Positions 52,697-61,803 of a DNA stretch of 64,000 bases are shown piece after piece. Position 1 is the first letter of the stretch. Every line of letters starts with the position of its first letter. The DNA is from Hyphomicrobiales bacterium. GTDB lineage: Bacteria > Pseudomonadota > Alphaproteobacteria > Rhizobiales > Rhizobiaceae. The notes beneath the pieces are model-generated. The model searched no databases and was not told the DNA's origin. It was given only the letters and a program-made list of their open reading frames with translations. The stretch lies in the NCBI GenBank assembly GCA_900473795.1, contig UCMT01000051.1:20681-84680 (forward strand), written 5' to 3'. Made by a program: the position numbers and the translations under genes.

Positions 52697-53953
52697 ATGC
52701 GTCTTCTTGTCTATCCGCATGACCTGTCGATCGGCGGCAGCCAGATCAACGCGATCGATCTTGCAGCCGGTGCAGCTGCTGCGGGTCATGAGGTGATCGT
52801 TTACGGCATCCCTGGCCCGCTTGTTGACTACATCGCCGAACGTGGGCTGCGGTTCATCCCGGCTCGGCCGCTTCATTACCGGCCAGCACCATCCCGAATA
52901 GCTCAAATAGCCACCATCGCCTTACGAAACCGGATCGATCTCATCCACACCTACGAGTGGCCAAGCTGCCTGGATGCCTATTACGGCGCTTCGCTTTGCC
53001 TCAATGTGCCGTTGTTGTGTACCGTGCTCAGCATGGACGTGATGCCCTACGTTCCCGCATCGGTTCCTCTGATTATGGGAACGGCAGATCTCGGAGCACA
53101 GGCGCGCAAGGTTCAGCGGAGTGACGTCTGGGTGATCGAACCTCCGATCGATGTGGAATATGACAATCCCCGGATTGACGGCAGCGCCTTCCGCGGCAGG
53201 CACGGCGTGTCAGCGGATGACTTTCTTGTCGTCAGCGTCTCGCGCCTCGCGCTCGACCTCAAGCTTGATGCCTTGGTGCGGGCGCTCGATGCTGTCGATC
53301 TTCTCGCAGGCCAATATCCGCTGAAACTTGTCCTGGTTGGTGACGGCCCCGCCCGTGAGGCGCTGGACAGCCGAGCAAAAGCTGTAAACCTGCGGCACGG
53401 TCGAGACGTTGTTCTTCTGCCGGGCGCCGAAATGGATCCGAGGCCGGCTTATGCCGCGGCGGATCTGGTGGTGGGGATGGGGAGCTCGGCGCTGCGAGCG
53501 CTGGCGATCGGTCGCCCGCTGATCGTTCAGGGCGAAAAGGCGTTCTCCGAGATATTCGAACCGAAAAGCTATGACCTGTTTCTGAAGCAGGGCTTCTATG
53601 GGTTAAGCGACGCATCGATTGGTGCCCACCGGCTCGCCCGCCAGATCGAAGAATTGCTTCTCGACCCTGACCGCCGGAGCAGGCTCGGCTCCTACGGGCG
53701 ACAGGTGGTGACGGAGCGCTTCAGCCTAAAGCGAGCGATCGATCTGCAACTGGACATCTACCAGCAGGTCTTGGCAAATCCACCTCGCAGAAGCATTGCC
53801 GACGCCGCCCGTTCGGCACGCTTGGCCCTCATGCTGGAATTTGCAAATCACGACCCCGCGCGAAAGAGAAGTAAGAAGATCCGTGAGCTGGCAATCCTCT
53901 CGGCAGCACGCTCGGGGCGCTGGCCACCGGAGGCCGCTGAATACGGACAGTAG
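52697..53953 (+). CDS. GT4-type glycosyltransferase
   Basis: The 418-residue enzyme has a GT-B fold. It starts at ATG 52697 after AGAGGGAAACG with [20 protein letters not shown], where the Gly-rich loop follows the first strand as in group 1 transferases. The C-terminal domain begins with [20 protein letters not shown] (about 180) and has [14 protein letters not shown] (about 225). The usual EX7E segment is weak: the region reads [23 protein letters not shown]-like sequence without the first Glu. It transfers a sugar of unknown identity to the lipid-linked unit. It is the only plus-strand gene between two minus-strand blocks and is followed closely by a convergent GT2 gene. Confidence 0.85.
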   Translation: MRLLVYPHDLSIGGSQINAIDLAAGAAAAGHEVIVYGIPGPLVDYIAERGLRFIPARPLHYRPAPSRIAQIATIALRNRIDLIHTYEWPSCLDAYYGASLCLNVPLLCTVLSMDVMPYVPASVPLIMGTADLGAQARKVQRSDVWVIEPPIDVEYDNPRIDGSAFRGRHGVSADDFLVVSVSRLALDLKLDALVRALDAVDLLAGQYPLKLVLVGDGPAREALDSRAKAVNLRHGRDVVLLPGAEMDPRPAYAAADLVVGMGSSALRALAIGRPLIVQGEKAFSEIFEPKSYDLFLKQGFYGLSDASIGAHRLARQIEELLLDPDRRSRLGSYGRQVVTERFSLKRAIDLQLDIYQQVLANPPRRSIADAARSARLALMLEFANHDPARKRSKKIRELAILSAARSGRWPPEAAEYGQ

Positions 53954-54002
53954 AGAGGACGTCAAAGCAACCGTCTGGTCTGAGTGTGTGCCCACACTGT
54001 GA

Positions 54003-54911
54003 TCAAGCGGCGGGCCGGTGAGACCGTTTCTTGAACAGCTTGCCGAGTAAAATGGAACCGATCAGCTTTACATGAAGCGGATAATCCTTAAGCGCGGCCG
54101 CCAGGAACCTGATCATTCGTCTTGTCTTGCCCACGGTGTAGAAATACCGGCCGACATCGATCAGCATCAGGGACCTCTGTTTCTTTCGACACTGCAGGAC
54201 GTCTCTGTTCTTTTTCAATATGCGCAACACGCCGATCGTTTCCTTGCGGCGATTTCTCGAAATGCTGTCGTGCGAAATGAAGCCCAGCACGACCGGTTCG
54301 ATGTCCTCGTAAATGGACGTGTGCTGGGCCAGTCTGATGGCAAACTCCCAGTCTTCATTGGCCCTGGCGCAAACATCGAACCATTCCGCATCCGGAATGC
54401 AGTTTTTGCGAAACAACGCATTTTGCAGGCTGATCCGGTTCTCTATGAGGAGGTGTCCCAGCTGGTCTTCACCAAGCCGCAGTCGCCCTTCCGGGACGGG
54501 CGCGTAGGCAACTCGGCCGGGGCCGTAGTTCAGCTCATTGTCGCGACCGTAGATGATTTTGGCACCGGTAACGGCGCCGACATTGCTGGGAATGGAAGAG
54601 AACAGCATAAGCTGCTTTTGCAGTTTGCCGGGCAACCACAGATCGTCACTGTCCTGAAAGGCAATATAATCCCCTTTGGCGTGACCAAGGCCGGTATTTC
54701 GTGCGGCTGCAGCGCCTCCGTTTCGTGAGCGCCTTACATAGCTTATCCGATGGTCATCCACGCTGCGAACGACTCTTTCGATATCTTCCGTAGAGGCGTC
54801 GTCGACAACAATGAGTTCCAGGTCCTCATAGGATTGCGTGAGCACGCTGTTCATGGCTGCCAGCAGGCAGTCGCTTCGATTATACGTGGGTAGTATCACC
54901 GATATTGTCAT
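54003..54911 (-). CDS. GT2-family glycosyltransferase
   Basis: The 302-residue inverting enzyme has a GT-A fold. It starts ISVILPTYNRSDCLLAAMNS, has LELIVVDDASTEDIERVV (about 30), GGAAAARNTGLGHAKGDYIA (about 62) and the metal-binding DxD-like FQDSDDLW (about 83). ARANEDWEFAIRLAQHTSIY (about 180) carries the probable catalytic acid. ATG 54911 is chosen because the family begins right there; the frame extends upstream without homology and the ribosome site is weak. The C-terminus is basic. It is convergent with the GT4 gene, with 49 bases between them. Sugar specificity is unknown. Confidence 0.88.
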   Translation of the reverse strand: MTISVILPTYNRSDCLLAAMNSVLTQSYEDLELIVVDDASTEDIERVVRSVDDHRISYVRRSRNGGAAAARNTGLGHAKGDYIAFQDSDDLWLPGKLQKQLMLFSSIPSNVGAVTGAKIIYGRDNELNYGPGRVAYAPVPEGRLRLGEDQLGHLLIENRISLQNALFRKNCIPDAEWFDVCARANEDWEFAIRLAQHTSIYEDIEPVVLGFISHDSISRNRRKETIGVLRILKKNRDVLQCRKKQRSLMLIDVGRYFYTVGKTRRMIRFLAAALKDYPLHVKLIGSILLGKLFKKRSHRPAA

Positions 54912-55243
54912 CAGAAGAAAAATCCACACATTGAAAACCGGCGTGACGGCGCGACACGGCCCTTCTTCCCTATGGGACCACGACGAGCGGCACAATTTAT
55001 CTTTATTCGCGAAGGCGGTGCCATCAGGCTTGCACGGGATATCCAGCCAGAATGAGCTTTCCCCATTTGGATGACCCCTCATGCGACCGATAGTCGGTTT
55101 TCAGGCCGCCTACAGACGCGCAGGCGAGCATAAGAGGTATGCCCTCCGCCGAAGCCCCGCCCCTTCGCGACGAAAATCGAAGTTCATATCTGGCCGAGAG
55201 TTCGACACACTTCCAACCTGTTCCTGGGTGCTTTGAGGTCGCC
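54912..55243. other. Divergent intergenic region
   Basis: This gap between the GT2 gene and the beta-helix gene must hold promoters for both. No consensus promoter, strong hairpin or additional gene was identified. Confidence 0.4.
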
Positions 55244-56113
55244 ATGAGCCCTCGCGTTACACTTGCATTGCTGCTTGCCATCTCCTGGTGCCTTCCCGCT
55301 GCGCTCGAAACGCATGGGGCGGCCAGAGCATTCGCGCAACAAGAAATGAAAACCTCGAGCGGCCCATCGGTGCCGTCAGAGGTCGCCTATCCGGACGCGA
55401 CGAACACCGGGGTTCCCACCGAACTGAATCTCACCCCAGCAACGAGACTCACGCTCGACGTTGCCGGGGCGACCGTGGACGGGCTGGATTTTCAAGGCGC
55501 CGTCACGATCACTGCTCCCAACGTGACTCTCCGCAATTGCCGGATAACGGCGAAAAGCTGGGCCGCGCTAGACATCCGCGCAGATGGGGTAATCCTCGAG
55601 AATTGCGAGATAGACGGCCAAGCGGCGCCCGGGATTCGAGGGGTCAGCGTTTCCGGCAACAACATCGTGATCCGCCGTTGCAACATCCATGACGTGGAAG
55701 ACGGCATCTATCTGACCGGTTCATTCAAAATAGATATCGAAAACAACTACATACATGATCTGACGTCGCACTGGGAAGGACCTCATTTCGACGGGATTGC
55801 CACGGATGGAGGCGTATCGGATGTTGTCATCCGAGGAAATACAGTGATCAATCCCCACCCGCAAACATCGGCGATCATGCTCAGCAACTATTTCGGCCCC
55901 GTCGCCGGCGTCCTCGTCGAGAGAAATCGGCTGATAGGCGGTGGATACACGGTTTATGCCGACGGCCAATTCAATGACAGCGAAATCTCCGGCGTTTCGT
56001 TCGTGAACAACAGACTGGGACGAGGCTCCCACGGATACGCATCCATCCAGAGAAACTCTCCAAAATGGTCAGGAAACATTGACGACCAGCTTGGAACGAC
56101 CGTGAACAAGTGA
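55244..56113 (+). CDS. Secreted right-handed parallel beta-helix protein
   Basis: The 289-residue protein starts at ATG 55244 after GAGG. A signal peptide (about 1-33, ending ARAFAQ) is followed by a short linker and about eight beta-helix coils: ITAPNVTLRNCRITAKSWAA, IRADGVILENCEIDGQAAPG, VSGNNIVIRRCNIHDVEDGI, IDIENNYIHDL and VVIRGNTVINPHPQTSAIML. This Asn/Cys ladder is typical of pectate-lyase-like proteins, including polysaccharide lyases and epimerases. The segment HWEGPHFDGIATDGG could hold active-site residues. Its place in the locus suggests that it acts on the polysaccharide in the periplasm or outside, but no enzyme activity can be named. Confidence 0.78.
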   Translation: MSPRVTLALLLAISWCLPAALETHGAARAFAQQEMKTSSGPSVPSEVAYPDATNTGVPTELNLTPATRLTLDVAGATVDGLDFQGAVTITAPNVTLRNCRITAKSWAALDIRADGVILENCEIDGQAAPGIRGVSVSGNNIVIRRCNIHDVEDGIYLTGSFKIDIENNYIHDLTSHWEGPHFDGIATDGGVSDVVIRGNTVINPHPQTSAIMLSNYFGPVAGVLVERNRLIGGGYTVYADGQFNDSEISGVSFVNNRLGRGSHGYASIQRNSPKWSGNIDDQLGTTVNK

Positions 56114-56771
56114 AAATACGGGAGCACGCAGAGCGGTCTAGGCCGCTCCCAGCGAGAGTGATATTTGTATCGTTTGAGCGCAGGGTTGACGATCGCCCTT
56201 CACAGGAGGGCGAAAGTAGAGGCAGCTTCAGGCCCAAGTTGAAACCACCATCTGCGGCAGGAAGCGTCAAATCGGCCCCAGCGAAAGATATATGACACGC
56301 TGGAACAGGTTTTTACTTTCTTTCCGATATACACTCCAAAAATACACTTTCCCGTTTCACTGCATTTGCAAATTCATCCTTCAGGCGAAGGATTGGTCAT
56401 TTTGCCTGCGCCGGCGCCAGAGCCCAAAAAAAGGGCAGAAACCACCCCTCCACGGTCATCAATACATAAAGCACCGCAAGGATCCCCCAAAAAGATAGGG
56501 GGTATGCTTAGGGATAATCTTTTACCTCTATTAGATGATAAGGCAATTTATCCTTGAAAAACAACCAGTTCACGAAATTACTCTAAAGCTATGCAATCTC
56601 GTAAGGATCGGTTAATATAAGCGAGTACGCATAGAAATCTTCGTTTTATTGATCATGTATAAAAAGGGCTCGGGGCCCGCTTTAAAAACTGGGGCTAGCA
56701 CATGCGCTGTGTAAAACACCTCGATTGAATCGGGGCAGGTGAGCATGTGTCTTTAAGGGAGTAAGCTACCT
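56114..56771. other. Long AT-rich control region before the second orphan regulator
   Basis: Bases 56290-56700 are markedly AT-rich compared with the rest of the window. They contain several small hairpins: GAGCGG...CCGCTC at 56132-56149, CCCCC...GGGGG near 56484-56502, and AAAGGGC...GCCCGCTTT at 56661-56685. Frames of 60-68 codons at 56292 and 56366 have no ribosome site and no recognisable sequence. AT-rich exopolysaccharide promoters are known targets of MucR/Ros regulators in rhizobia, which would fit, but no site is proven here. Confidence 0.5.
56698..56750 (+). promoter_or_regulatory. Structured mRNA leader upstream of the orphan regulator
   Basis: An outer stem pairs CACATGC (56699-56705) with GCATGTG (56743-56749). 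Inside it CACCT (56717-56721) pairs with AGGTG (56737-56741) and CGAT with ATCG around a tga loop. The ribosome site AAGGGAG follows within ten bases. It could be a regulatory RNA fold or an operator in DNA. Confidence 0.5.
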
Positions 56772-57557
56772 ATGAACTCGCTGACAATGACGAATGGCAA
56801 GCCAGTACAGAACAATCTTTTCCATGCAGCACCGACTATTGACCCATCCATGAACGATAGTGACCACGGGGCGCTACCGCGGGGGCGTTCGCTTCTGATC
56901 ATCGATGATCGCGCGCTTGATCGCCAATGCCTTGCCTACTGCATATCTGCTCACAAGATGGATATGGACGTTCTGGCATTCGGCTCGATGCATGAATGGG
57001 AACGCAAGCGCCACGACTATCCTCCGCTGGCTGCCATTCTGTTGAATGTTGGGGGCAAGAAAATTGCCGAACCAGCCGTTGCCGAGGAAATTCGCAGGCT
57101 TTCTTCGACGTTGGAAGCGCCGATCATCGTGCTGGCCGATACCGACGAGCTCTCGCAGATCATGAAGGCGCTCGAATGTGGTGCCAAGGGCTATATTCCA
57201 TCGTCAGTCAGCATTGACGTTTGCATCGAGGCAATCGCCCTTTCAATGGCAGGTGGCATCTTCGTGCCGGCCAGCAGCGTCTTGGCGATGCGCCAGGCGA
57301 TTGAATCCGGCAATCCAGCTGCGCGGCCCCTGGCCGGCATGTTTACCGAACGGCAGGCTGAAGTGGTCGAGGCGCTGAGGCGAGGGAAAGCCAACAAGAT
57401 CATCGCCTATGAACTGAACCTGCGGGAAAGCACCGTGAAGGTCCACATCCGTAACATCATGAAGAAGGTCAAGGCGACCAACAGAACCGAGGTGGCCTAC
57501 AAGATCAAGGATCTCTTCCCTCTTTCGGTTGAGGGTATGAACGGAAGTGAACATTAG
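56772..57557 (+). CDS. Orphan LuxR-type regulator lacking the phospho-acceptor Asp
   Basis: The 261-residue protein has a receiver-like domain and a LuxR helix-turn-helix (FTERQAEVVEALRRGKANKI, then TVKVHIRNIMKKVKATNRTE). The acidic pair is present (LLIIDDRALDRQ), but the phospho-acceptor position reads AAILLNVGGKK, so the Asp is Asn, and the conserved Lys is replaced in AKGYIPSSVS. Phosphorylation is therefore unlikely to control it. ATG 56772 follows AAGGGAG. Its long AT-rich and structured leader suggests tight control of its synthesis. It sits inside the polysaccharide locus and probably regulates it, together with or against the related regulator at 41606. Confidence 0.85.
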   Translation: MNSLTMTNGKPVQNNLFHAAPTIDPSMNDSDHGALPRGRSLLIIDDRALDRQCLAYCISAHKMDMDVLAFGSMHEWERKRHDYPPLAAILLNVGGKKIAEPAVAEEIRRLSSTLEAPIIVLADTDELSQIMKALECGAKGYIPSSVSIDVCIEAIALSMAGGIFVPASSVLAMRQAIESGNPAARPLAGMFTERQAEVVEALRRGKANKIIAYELNLRESTVKVHIRNIMKKVKATNRTEVAYKIKDLFPLSVEGMNGSEH

Positions 57558-57632
57558 ACCGATAGTCATCGTCTCCGGCTTCATCTGATCAAAGGGTTTC
57601 AGCCGGATCGATCGAGAGAAATGTTCGAGAAC

Positions 57633-57668
57633 AAAGGCAAAGCACCCCTGATGCTTTGCCTTTTCCTT
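57633..57668. terminator. Bidirectional terminator between convergent genes
   Basis: AAAGGCAAAGCA, loop cccctga, TGCTTTGCCTTTT has A-rich and T-rich flanks, so it can stop both the regulator gene and the convergent ExoY-type gene. Confidence 0.85.
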
Positions 57669-57684
57669 TGTTGCCTAAACCGGG

Positions 57685-58365
57685 TTAGAGACCGGTTCCC
57701 TTGAGGACGACAGCGGGCGTCCGCATCAATATCCACAAATCGGTGCTGAAGGACATAATGCCGGAATACCGCGTGTCGTGGAGCGCCCGTTCGGTGAACG
57801 TGCACCCGTTGCGCTCGCTGATCTGCCAAAGCCCGGTCAGCCCAGGACGCATGTCGAAATAGGCAGTCCCTGGATAATGTTGCCGCTGCTCGGGAAGCAT
57901 CGGACGCGGGCCAACAAGGCTCATGTCCCCAACAAGTACATTGTATAGTTGCGGAAGTTCATCGATTGAGTATTTGCGCAGGTACTTACCCAGTTTCGTA
58001 ATGCGTGGATCGTTTCTCAGCTTCTGCATGGTCTCCCATTCTGCCTTCGCCACGGGATCGACAGCCAGATGCGCTTGCAGCCGCTGCTCCGCATCGGGAG
58101 CCATGGTGCGAAGCTTCCAAAGATTGAACACTCTTCCTCCCTTCCCGACACGGGGCTGACAGAAGAAAGCCTTGCCGCCATCGCTGCGGATCAACACCAC
58201 ACATAGTCCAACAATCGCGAGCGCAAATGGCGCGGCCAGCAATGTCACCACGACATCAAAAGCACGCTTGGCGACGAAATAGAGGAATCGCGGCTTGATC
58301 GCCTGGCGATCCGGAATGCTCTGCGGGACAAGCCGCAAAGAGTATTGCATCTCTATTTTTGACAT
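57685..58365 (-). CDS. exoY: ExoY-type undecaprenyl-phosphate sugar phosphotransferase
   Basis: The 226-residue enzyme transfers the first sugar-1-phosphate to undecaprenyl phosphate. One membrane segment (about 37-60, VVVTLLAAPFALAIVGLCVV) is followed by the catalytic domain: FNLWKLRTMAPDAEQRLQAH (about 80), ITKLGKYLRKYSIDELPQLY (about 121), NVLVGDMSLVGPRPMLPEQ and YFDMRPGLTGLWQISERNG. It has the short form with one membrane segment, like ExoY of rhizobial succinoglycan synthesis, not the five-segment WbaP form. Galactose or glucose phosphate is the usual donor. An AT-rich promoter region lies upstream. Confidence 0.92.
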   Translation of the reverse strand: MSKIEMQYSLRLVPQSIPDRQAIKPRFLYFVAKRAFDVVVTLLAAPFALAIVGLCVVLIRSDGGKAFFCQPRVGKGGRVFNLWKLRTMAPDAEQRLQAHLAVDPVAKAEWETMQKLRNDPRITKLGKYLRKYSIDELPQLYNVLVGDMSLVGPRPMLPEQRQHYPGTAYFDMRPGLTGLWQISERNGCTFTERALHDTRYSGIMSFSTDLWILMRTPAVVLKGTGL

Positions 58366-58754
58366 ACGTCCTCCAGAAATATAAATTTTTTAAGAACAGT
58401 CAGGCTGATCCGACACAAAAGATGAAGAATGAGGTTGCGCCTGGGACAATGATTTCCGTTCTCTTATTGTGTGCCCTGATCCGGAAATCCCTCCATTAAT
58501 TAGATATTAATCATATTGAAAGGAAACTCAATAAATCTAATCTAAACAATTGGATGTAGGTCGCGCGGATACAAAGCGCGGAGCTCGAACCGAACTTGGA
58601 AAAATTCAACAAAGGCTTGGATTTTTTGCCGATCAGGCACCGCTGCGACCGTCTTGTCGATCGGACAGAATTGCCGATATCGCCCCGAGGTTGTTGCGAG
58701 CCAGCTCGCCCTTGCGGTGCAGGTAAACACAAGCGGGCCGTGCGAAAACGGAAA
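58366..58754. other. AT-rich promoter region of the ExoY-type gene
   Basis: Bases 58366-58560 are AT-rich and include ATTAATTAGATATTAAT near 58495-58511, which is suitable for a MucR/Ros-type AT-rich binding site. Bases 58560-58754 are GC-rich without a supported gene. No strong terminator was found after the upstream GT2 gene. Confidence 0.45.
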
Positions 58755-59678
58755 TCAGGACCGCTCGCGATTCCAGCTTTCGACAAACCTGTTCGAACCC
58801 CCACGGAGGGCCAGATCGAACATTCGGCGCGCGCGGTGAAGCCGAATGCGTGTCAGGCATGACAGCGCGAGCGCACGATTTCGCAGACCTGAAACACGAT
58901 CCGTCGTCAGGATTTTAATGCTCTCGGCCAGGGGTGAAGCCACCACGATTGCGCAACCGACAAGCCATCGCAACATCGCCGTGCGACGGCCGGCGACTTT
59001 CCCGTATTCATGCGCGACGTGCCGGTCCCATCGCCGTGCCAGTTCCGCGAATGATTTGCACGAGGGTGTGAGGACTCTTGCCTCAGGCAGAAAGGCGATC
59101 CGATAGCCGAGCGCCGTTGCCCGCTGGCCCCATTCGGTGTCCTCCATCGTCGCAATTCCGCCGAAAGGGCCAACGGATTGAAAAACCTGGGCCCGTACCG
59201 CCATGTTGCCCGTTGCAGCAAATCCATAGCGCTCCACGTAAACGCGCGCACGGTAACTATAGATGTTCTCGTAGGATTCGATTGCGCTCGGACTTTGAGG
59301 ATTATCGATCAAAACTCCGATGTCGCCGCCAAGAAGATCAATGTTCGGGTTTTTCGCCATGTACCCGACAATTGTCCGAACCCAGCCCGGTTGCGCGATA
59401 CAATCGGAATCGATGAATGCCAGTATCTCCGCCCGCGCGAGAGAGGCACCAAAATTGCGCGCCGGCCCCGGACCGGGAAGACCTTCGCGCTCCAAGCGCA
59501 GATTTCGAATACCAGAACACGCGGCCTCAGGCATTTCAGTCGAGCCATTGTCGACGACGATGATCTCAAACGGGACGCCGTCGTCGTGTTGCGCTTCCAG
59601 GGAAAGAAGGCAACGGCGCAGATCGTCGGGCTCGTTAAGGTGCGGAATGATCACGCTTAGCTGCAAAGGACCGTTCAT
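58755..59678 (-). CDS. GT2-family glycosyltransferase
   Basis: The 307-residue GT-A enzyme starts LQLSVIIPHLNEPDDLRRCL. It has PFEIIVVDNGSTEMPEAACS (about 36), PGPGPARNFGASLARAEILA (about 68) and the DxD motif in FIDSDCIAQPGW (about 92). GGIATMEDTEWGQRATALGY (about 173) holds the probable catalytic acid pair. C-terminal hydrophobic residues (MLRWLVGCAIVVASPLAESI) suggest membrane association. It resembles rhizobial Exo-type transferases. It is upstream of exoY on the same strand but 389 bases away and divergent from the chain-length gene. Confidence 0.88.
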   Translation of the reverse strand: MNGPLQLSVIIPHLNEPDDLRRCLLSLEAQHDDGVPFEIIVVDNGSTEMPEAACSGIRNLRLEREGLPGPGPARNFGASLARAEILAFIDSDCIAQPGWVRTIVGYMAKNPNIDLLGGDIGVLIDNPQSPSAIESYENIYSYRARVYVERYGFAATGNMAVRAQVFQSVGPFGGIATMEDTEWGQRATALGYRIAFLPEARVLTPSCKSFAELARRWDRHVAHEYGKVAGRRTAMLRWLVGCAIVVASPLAESIKILTTDRVSGLRNRALALSCLTRIRLHRARRMFDLALRGGSNRFVESWNRERS

Positions 59679-60159
59679 CGAATCTTCCTGCCGGTTTCAA
59701 GCAGAACGCAAGCGTTGCCGCAGGCACACCGCCGCGATTGCGGACACTGTCATCAGACCATGAACGGGCTGGGCGTAGGAAGACACTCCACGCCTCGCCT
59801 TGAGGTGCAGGACGGCTAAAGACCTGGCGTGCAAATGGGGGCTTGGCTTGGCACCGATTACGTCTTTTGAGGGATCAAGAGATTGCACCTTACCAATCTG
59901 CGCCCCGTTGGCGATGCGTGAGGCACGGTTCGCCGAACGCCGGAGCATCAAGACAGGCCGGGTCTGTGGCTCAAGACCGTTGCGCAAGCCGGAACAATGC
60001 CTAACGCATCGGGTGAGTTGCCATGTCCAAAAGTACTACTCCCGCGGACGGCAACCGGCTGTCCACCTCATATTGACTATCTATTCCGCGGTTCCGAACC
60101 GCCGAACAATGAGCTTCGTCACGGTGCCAATCTGGTTCGGGGAGTTGGGTGTCTGCGCA
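59679..60159. other. Divergent control region before the chain-length gene
   Basis: The plus-strand frame of the chain-length gene stays open back to 59800, but the sequence before about 60109 is not recognisable and has no signs of translation. No consensus promoter or strong hairpin was seen. Confidence 0.4.
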
Positions 60160-61803
60160 ATGGGCAACATAGACATAAGAGACGTACGCTTCTATCGTTC
60201 GATCCTGCTGCAGCGGATGCCTTATGTGCTGGCGATTGCCGCTACGGTATTCATATGCGCGGTAGCGGTGGCGATGCTCCTCTCACCCGTATACAGTTCA
60301 AGCGCGAAAATTCTGGCGGAGTCTCCGCAAATTCCAGCGGAACTGGCTCGTTCAACCGTTCCGATAGGTGCGGTCGCGCAGCTGCAGATCCTTCAACAAC
60401 AGATCACGACGCGCGACGATCTAATCGCACTCGCGCAGAAGCTGCATGTCTATGACGACAGCGAGACGAAGCCTGACGGGGACGATGTCGTCAAAGACAT
60501 GCGGGCTCGTATTGCGTTCGAGCAACTGCAGCTCGACCCACAAGGTAACGGTGCATCGATCTTCAGCGTATCCTTCCAGGCCAACAGTCCGGATCTTGCA
60601 GCAAATGGTGCCAACGAACTTGCCGCAATGATTCTGGGCAGAAACCAGCGTCAACGCACCGACCGCGCGGGAAGCACGCTGCAATTTTTCAATCGGGAAG
60701 TCTCGAGACTGGGCTCCGAATTGAACCGGCTCGAGGCAGATATCCTCAAGTTCAAGACCGAGCACAAGGACACGCTGCCCGACAGCCTCGAATTTCACCG
60801 CAGCCAGCAAAGCAGTCTCCAGGACCGGATGATCTCCCTGGAACGCGAAGAATCCGATCTTCGCACCAGGCGGAGCAGCCTTGTCGCCACATACACGAAT
60901 ACCGGGCAGCTCGTCGGCGCCGTTTCACTCACGCCGGAACAGCAAATGCTCCTGGATCTGAACAAGGCACTGTCCGAGCAACTGCTGATTTTCTCGGAAG
61001 AAAGCCCAAACATCACAGCCCTTCGCCTTCGGATCGCGTCGCTGCAGAACAGCCTGCTGGCCACCAAGCCGGAAGGCACGAAGAAAGACGGCGGGCCGCC
61101 CCGCACACAGGGCACCTCGTTTGGCCTTAGCCTGCAACTTGCGGATATCGACAAGCGCCTTCAGGCCACAGCCGCAGAGAAGATCTCGGTCGCCCGGCGC
61201 ATAGAAGAGCTGACCCAGTCGATCAGTGGAACGCCGGCAAGCGAGACCGTCCTGAATTCGCTCGAGCGGAACCGGGAGAACATTCAGACGCAGTACAACG
61301 CCGCAATCGCAAGGCGCGCGGAAGCATTGACCGGCGAACAGATCGAAATGCGTTCGGATGGCGAGCGCTTCTCCGTCCTTGAGGCAGCCACCCCGCCAAA
61401 CCGTCCGATCCGCCCGCAACGGAAGCGAATAGTGGGCCTCGCCGCCGTTGCTGGCATCGGATTGGGATTGGCCTTTGTCGTTTTGCTTGAACTGCTCAAC
61501 AAAACGGTTCGCAGATCCGTGGAGTTGGAGCGACTGCTTCAATCGCAACCGTTGGCCACGATTCCAAATATCGGCGCCCCCGGCACGCTTCATGCCACCA
61601 AAATGCGACGCCGCATTGCGGCAATCCTTGCCGCCGGGGTGATACCGATCTCCCTCATCGTGTCCAGCCCCATTGCGATGCGGCCACCGGCAGAAGCCCA
61701 GGAAACCGGTCTCCATCGCCGAGCAGAAACAGGTCCAATGCATACTGTCAGTATTGCCAAAAACGAACTGTATTTGTCATCAGGATCAGAGTTTAAATCA
61801 TGA
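60160..61803 (+). CDS. GumC/Wzz-type polysaccharide chain-length and export protein
   Basis: The protein is about 547 residues from ATG 60160. TM1 lies at about 22-44 (YVLAIAATVFICAVAVAMLL), then a Wzz domain with SPVYSSSAKILAESPQIP. A periplasmic part with long coiled coils follows (about 180-420; FFNREVSRLGSELNRLEADI). TM2 at about 427-449 is preceded by the proline-rich EAATPPNRPIRPQRKR. A third hydrophobic segment (AAILAAGVIPISLIVSSPIA, about 490) and a 35-residue tail follow, which is unusual for this family. The kinase domain found in one-piece ExoP proteins is a separate gene overlapping by four bases. Start alternatives are 60109 and 60145. Confidence 0.87.
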   Translation: MGNIDIRDVRFYRSILLQRMPYVLAIAATVFICAVAVAMLLSPVYSSSAKILAESPQIPAELARSTVPIGAVAQLQILQQQITTRDDLIALAQKLHVYDDSETKPDGDDVVKDMRARIAFEQLQLDPQGNGASIFSVSFQANSPDLAANGANELAAMILGRNQRQRTDRAGSTLQFFNREVSRLGSELNRLEADILKFKTEHKDTLPDSLEFHRSQQSSLQDRMISLEREESDLRTRRSSLVATYTNTGQLVGAVSLTPEQQMLLDLNKALSEQLLIFSEESPNITALRLRIASLQNSLLATKPEGTKKDGGPPRTQGTSFGLSLQLADIDKRLQATAAEKISVARRIEELTQSISGTPASETVLNSLERNRENIQTQYNAAIARRAEALTGEQIEMRSDGERFSVLEAATPPNRPIRPQRKRIVGLAAVAGIGLGLAFVVLLELLNKTVRRSVELERLLQSQPLATIPNIGAPGTLHATKMRRRIAAILAAGVIPISLIVSSPIAMRPPAEAQETGLHRRAETGPMHTVSIAKNELYLSSGSEFKS

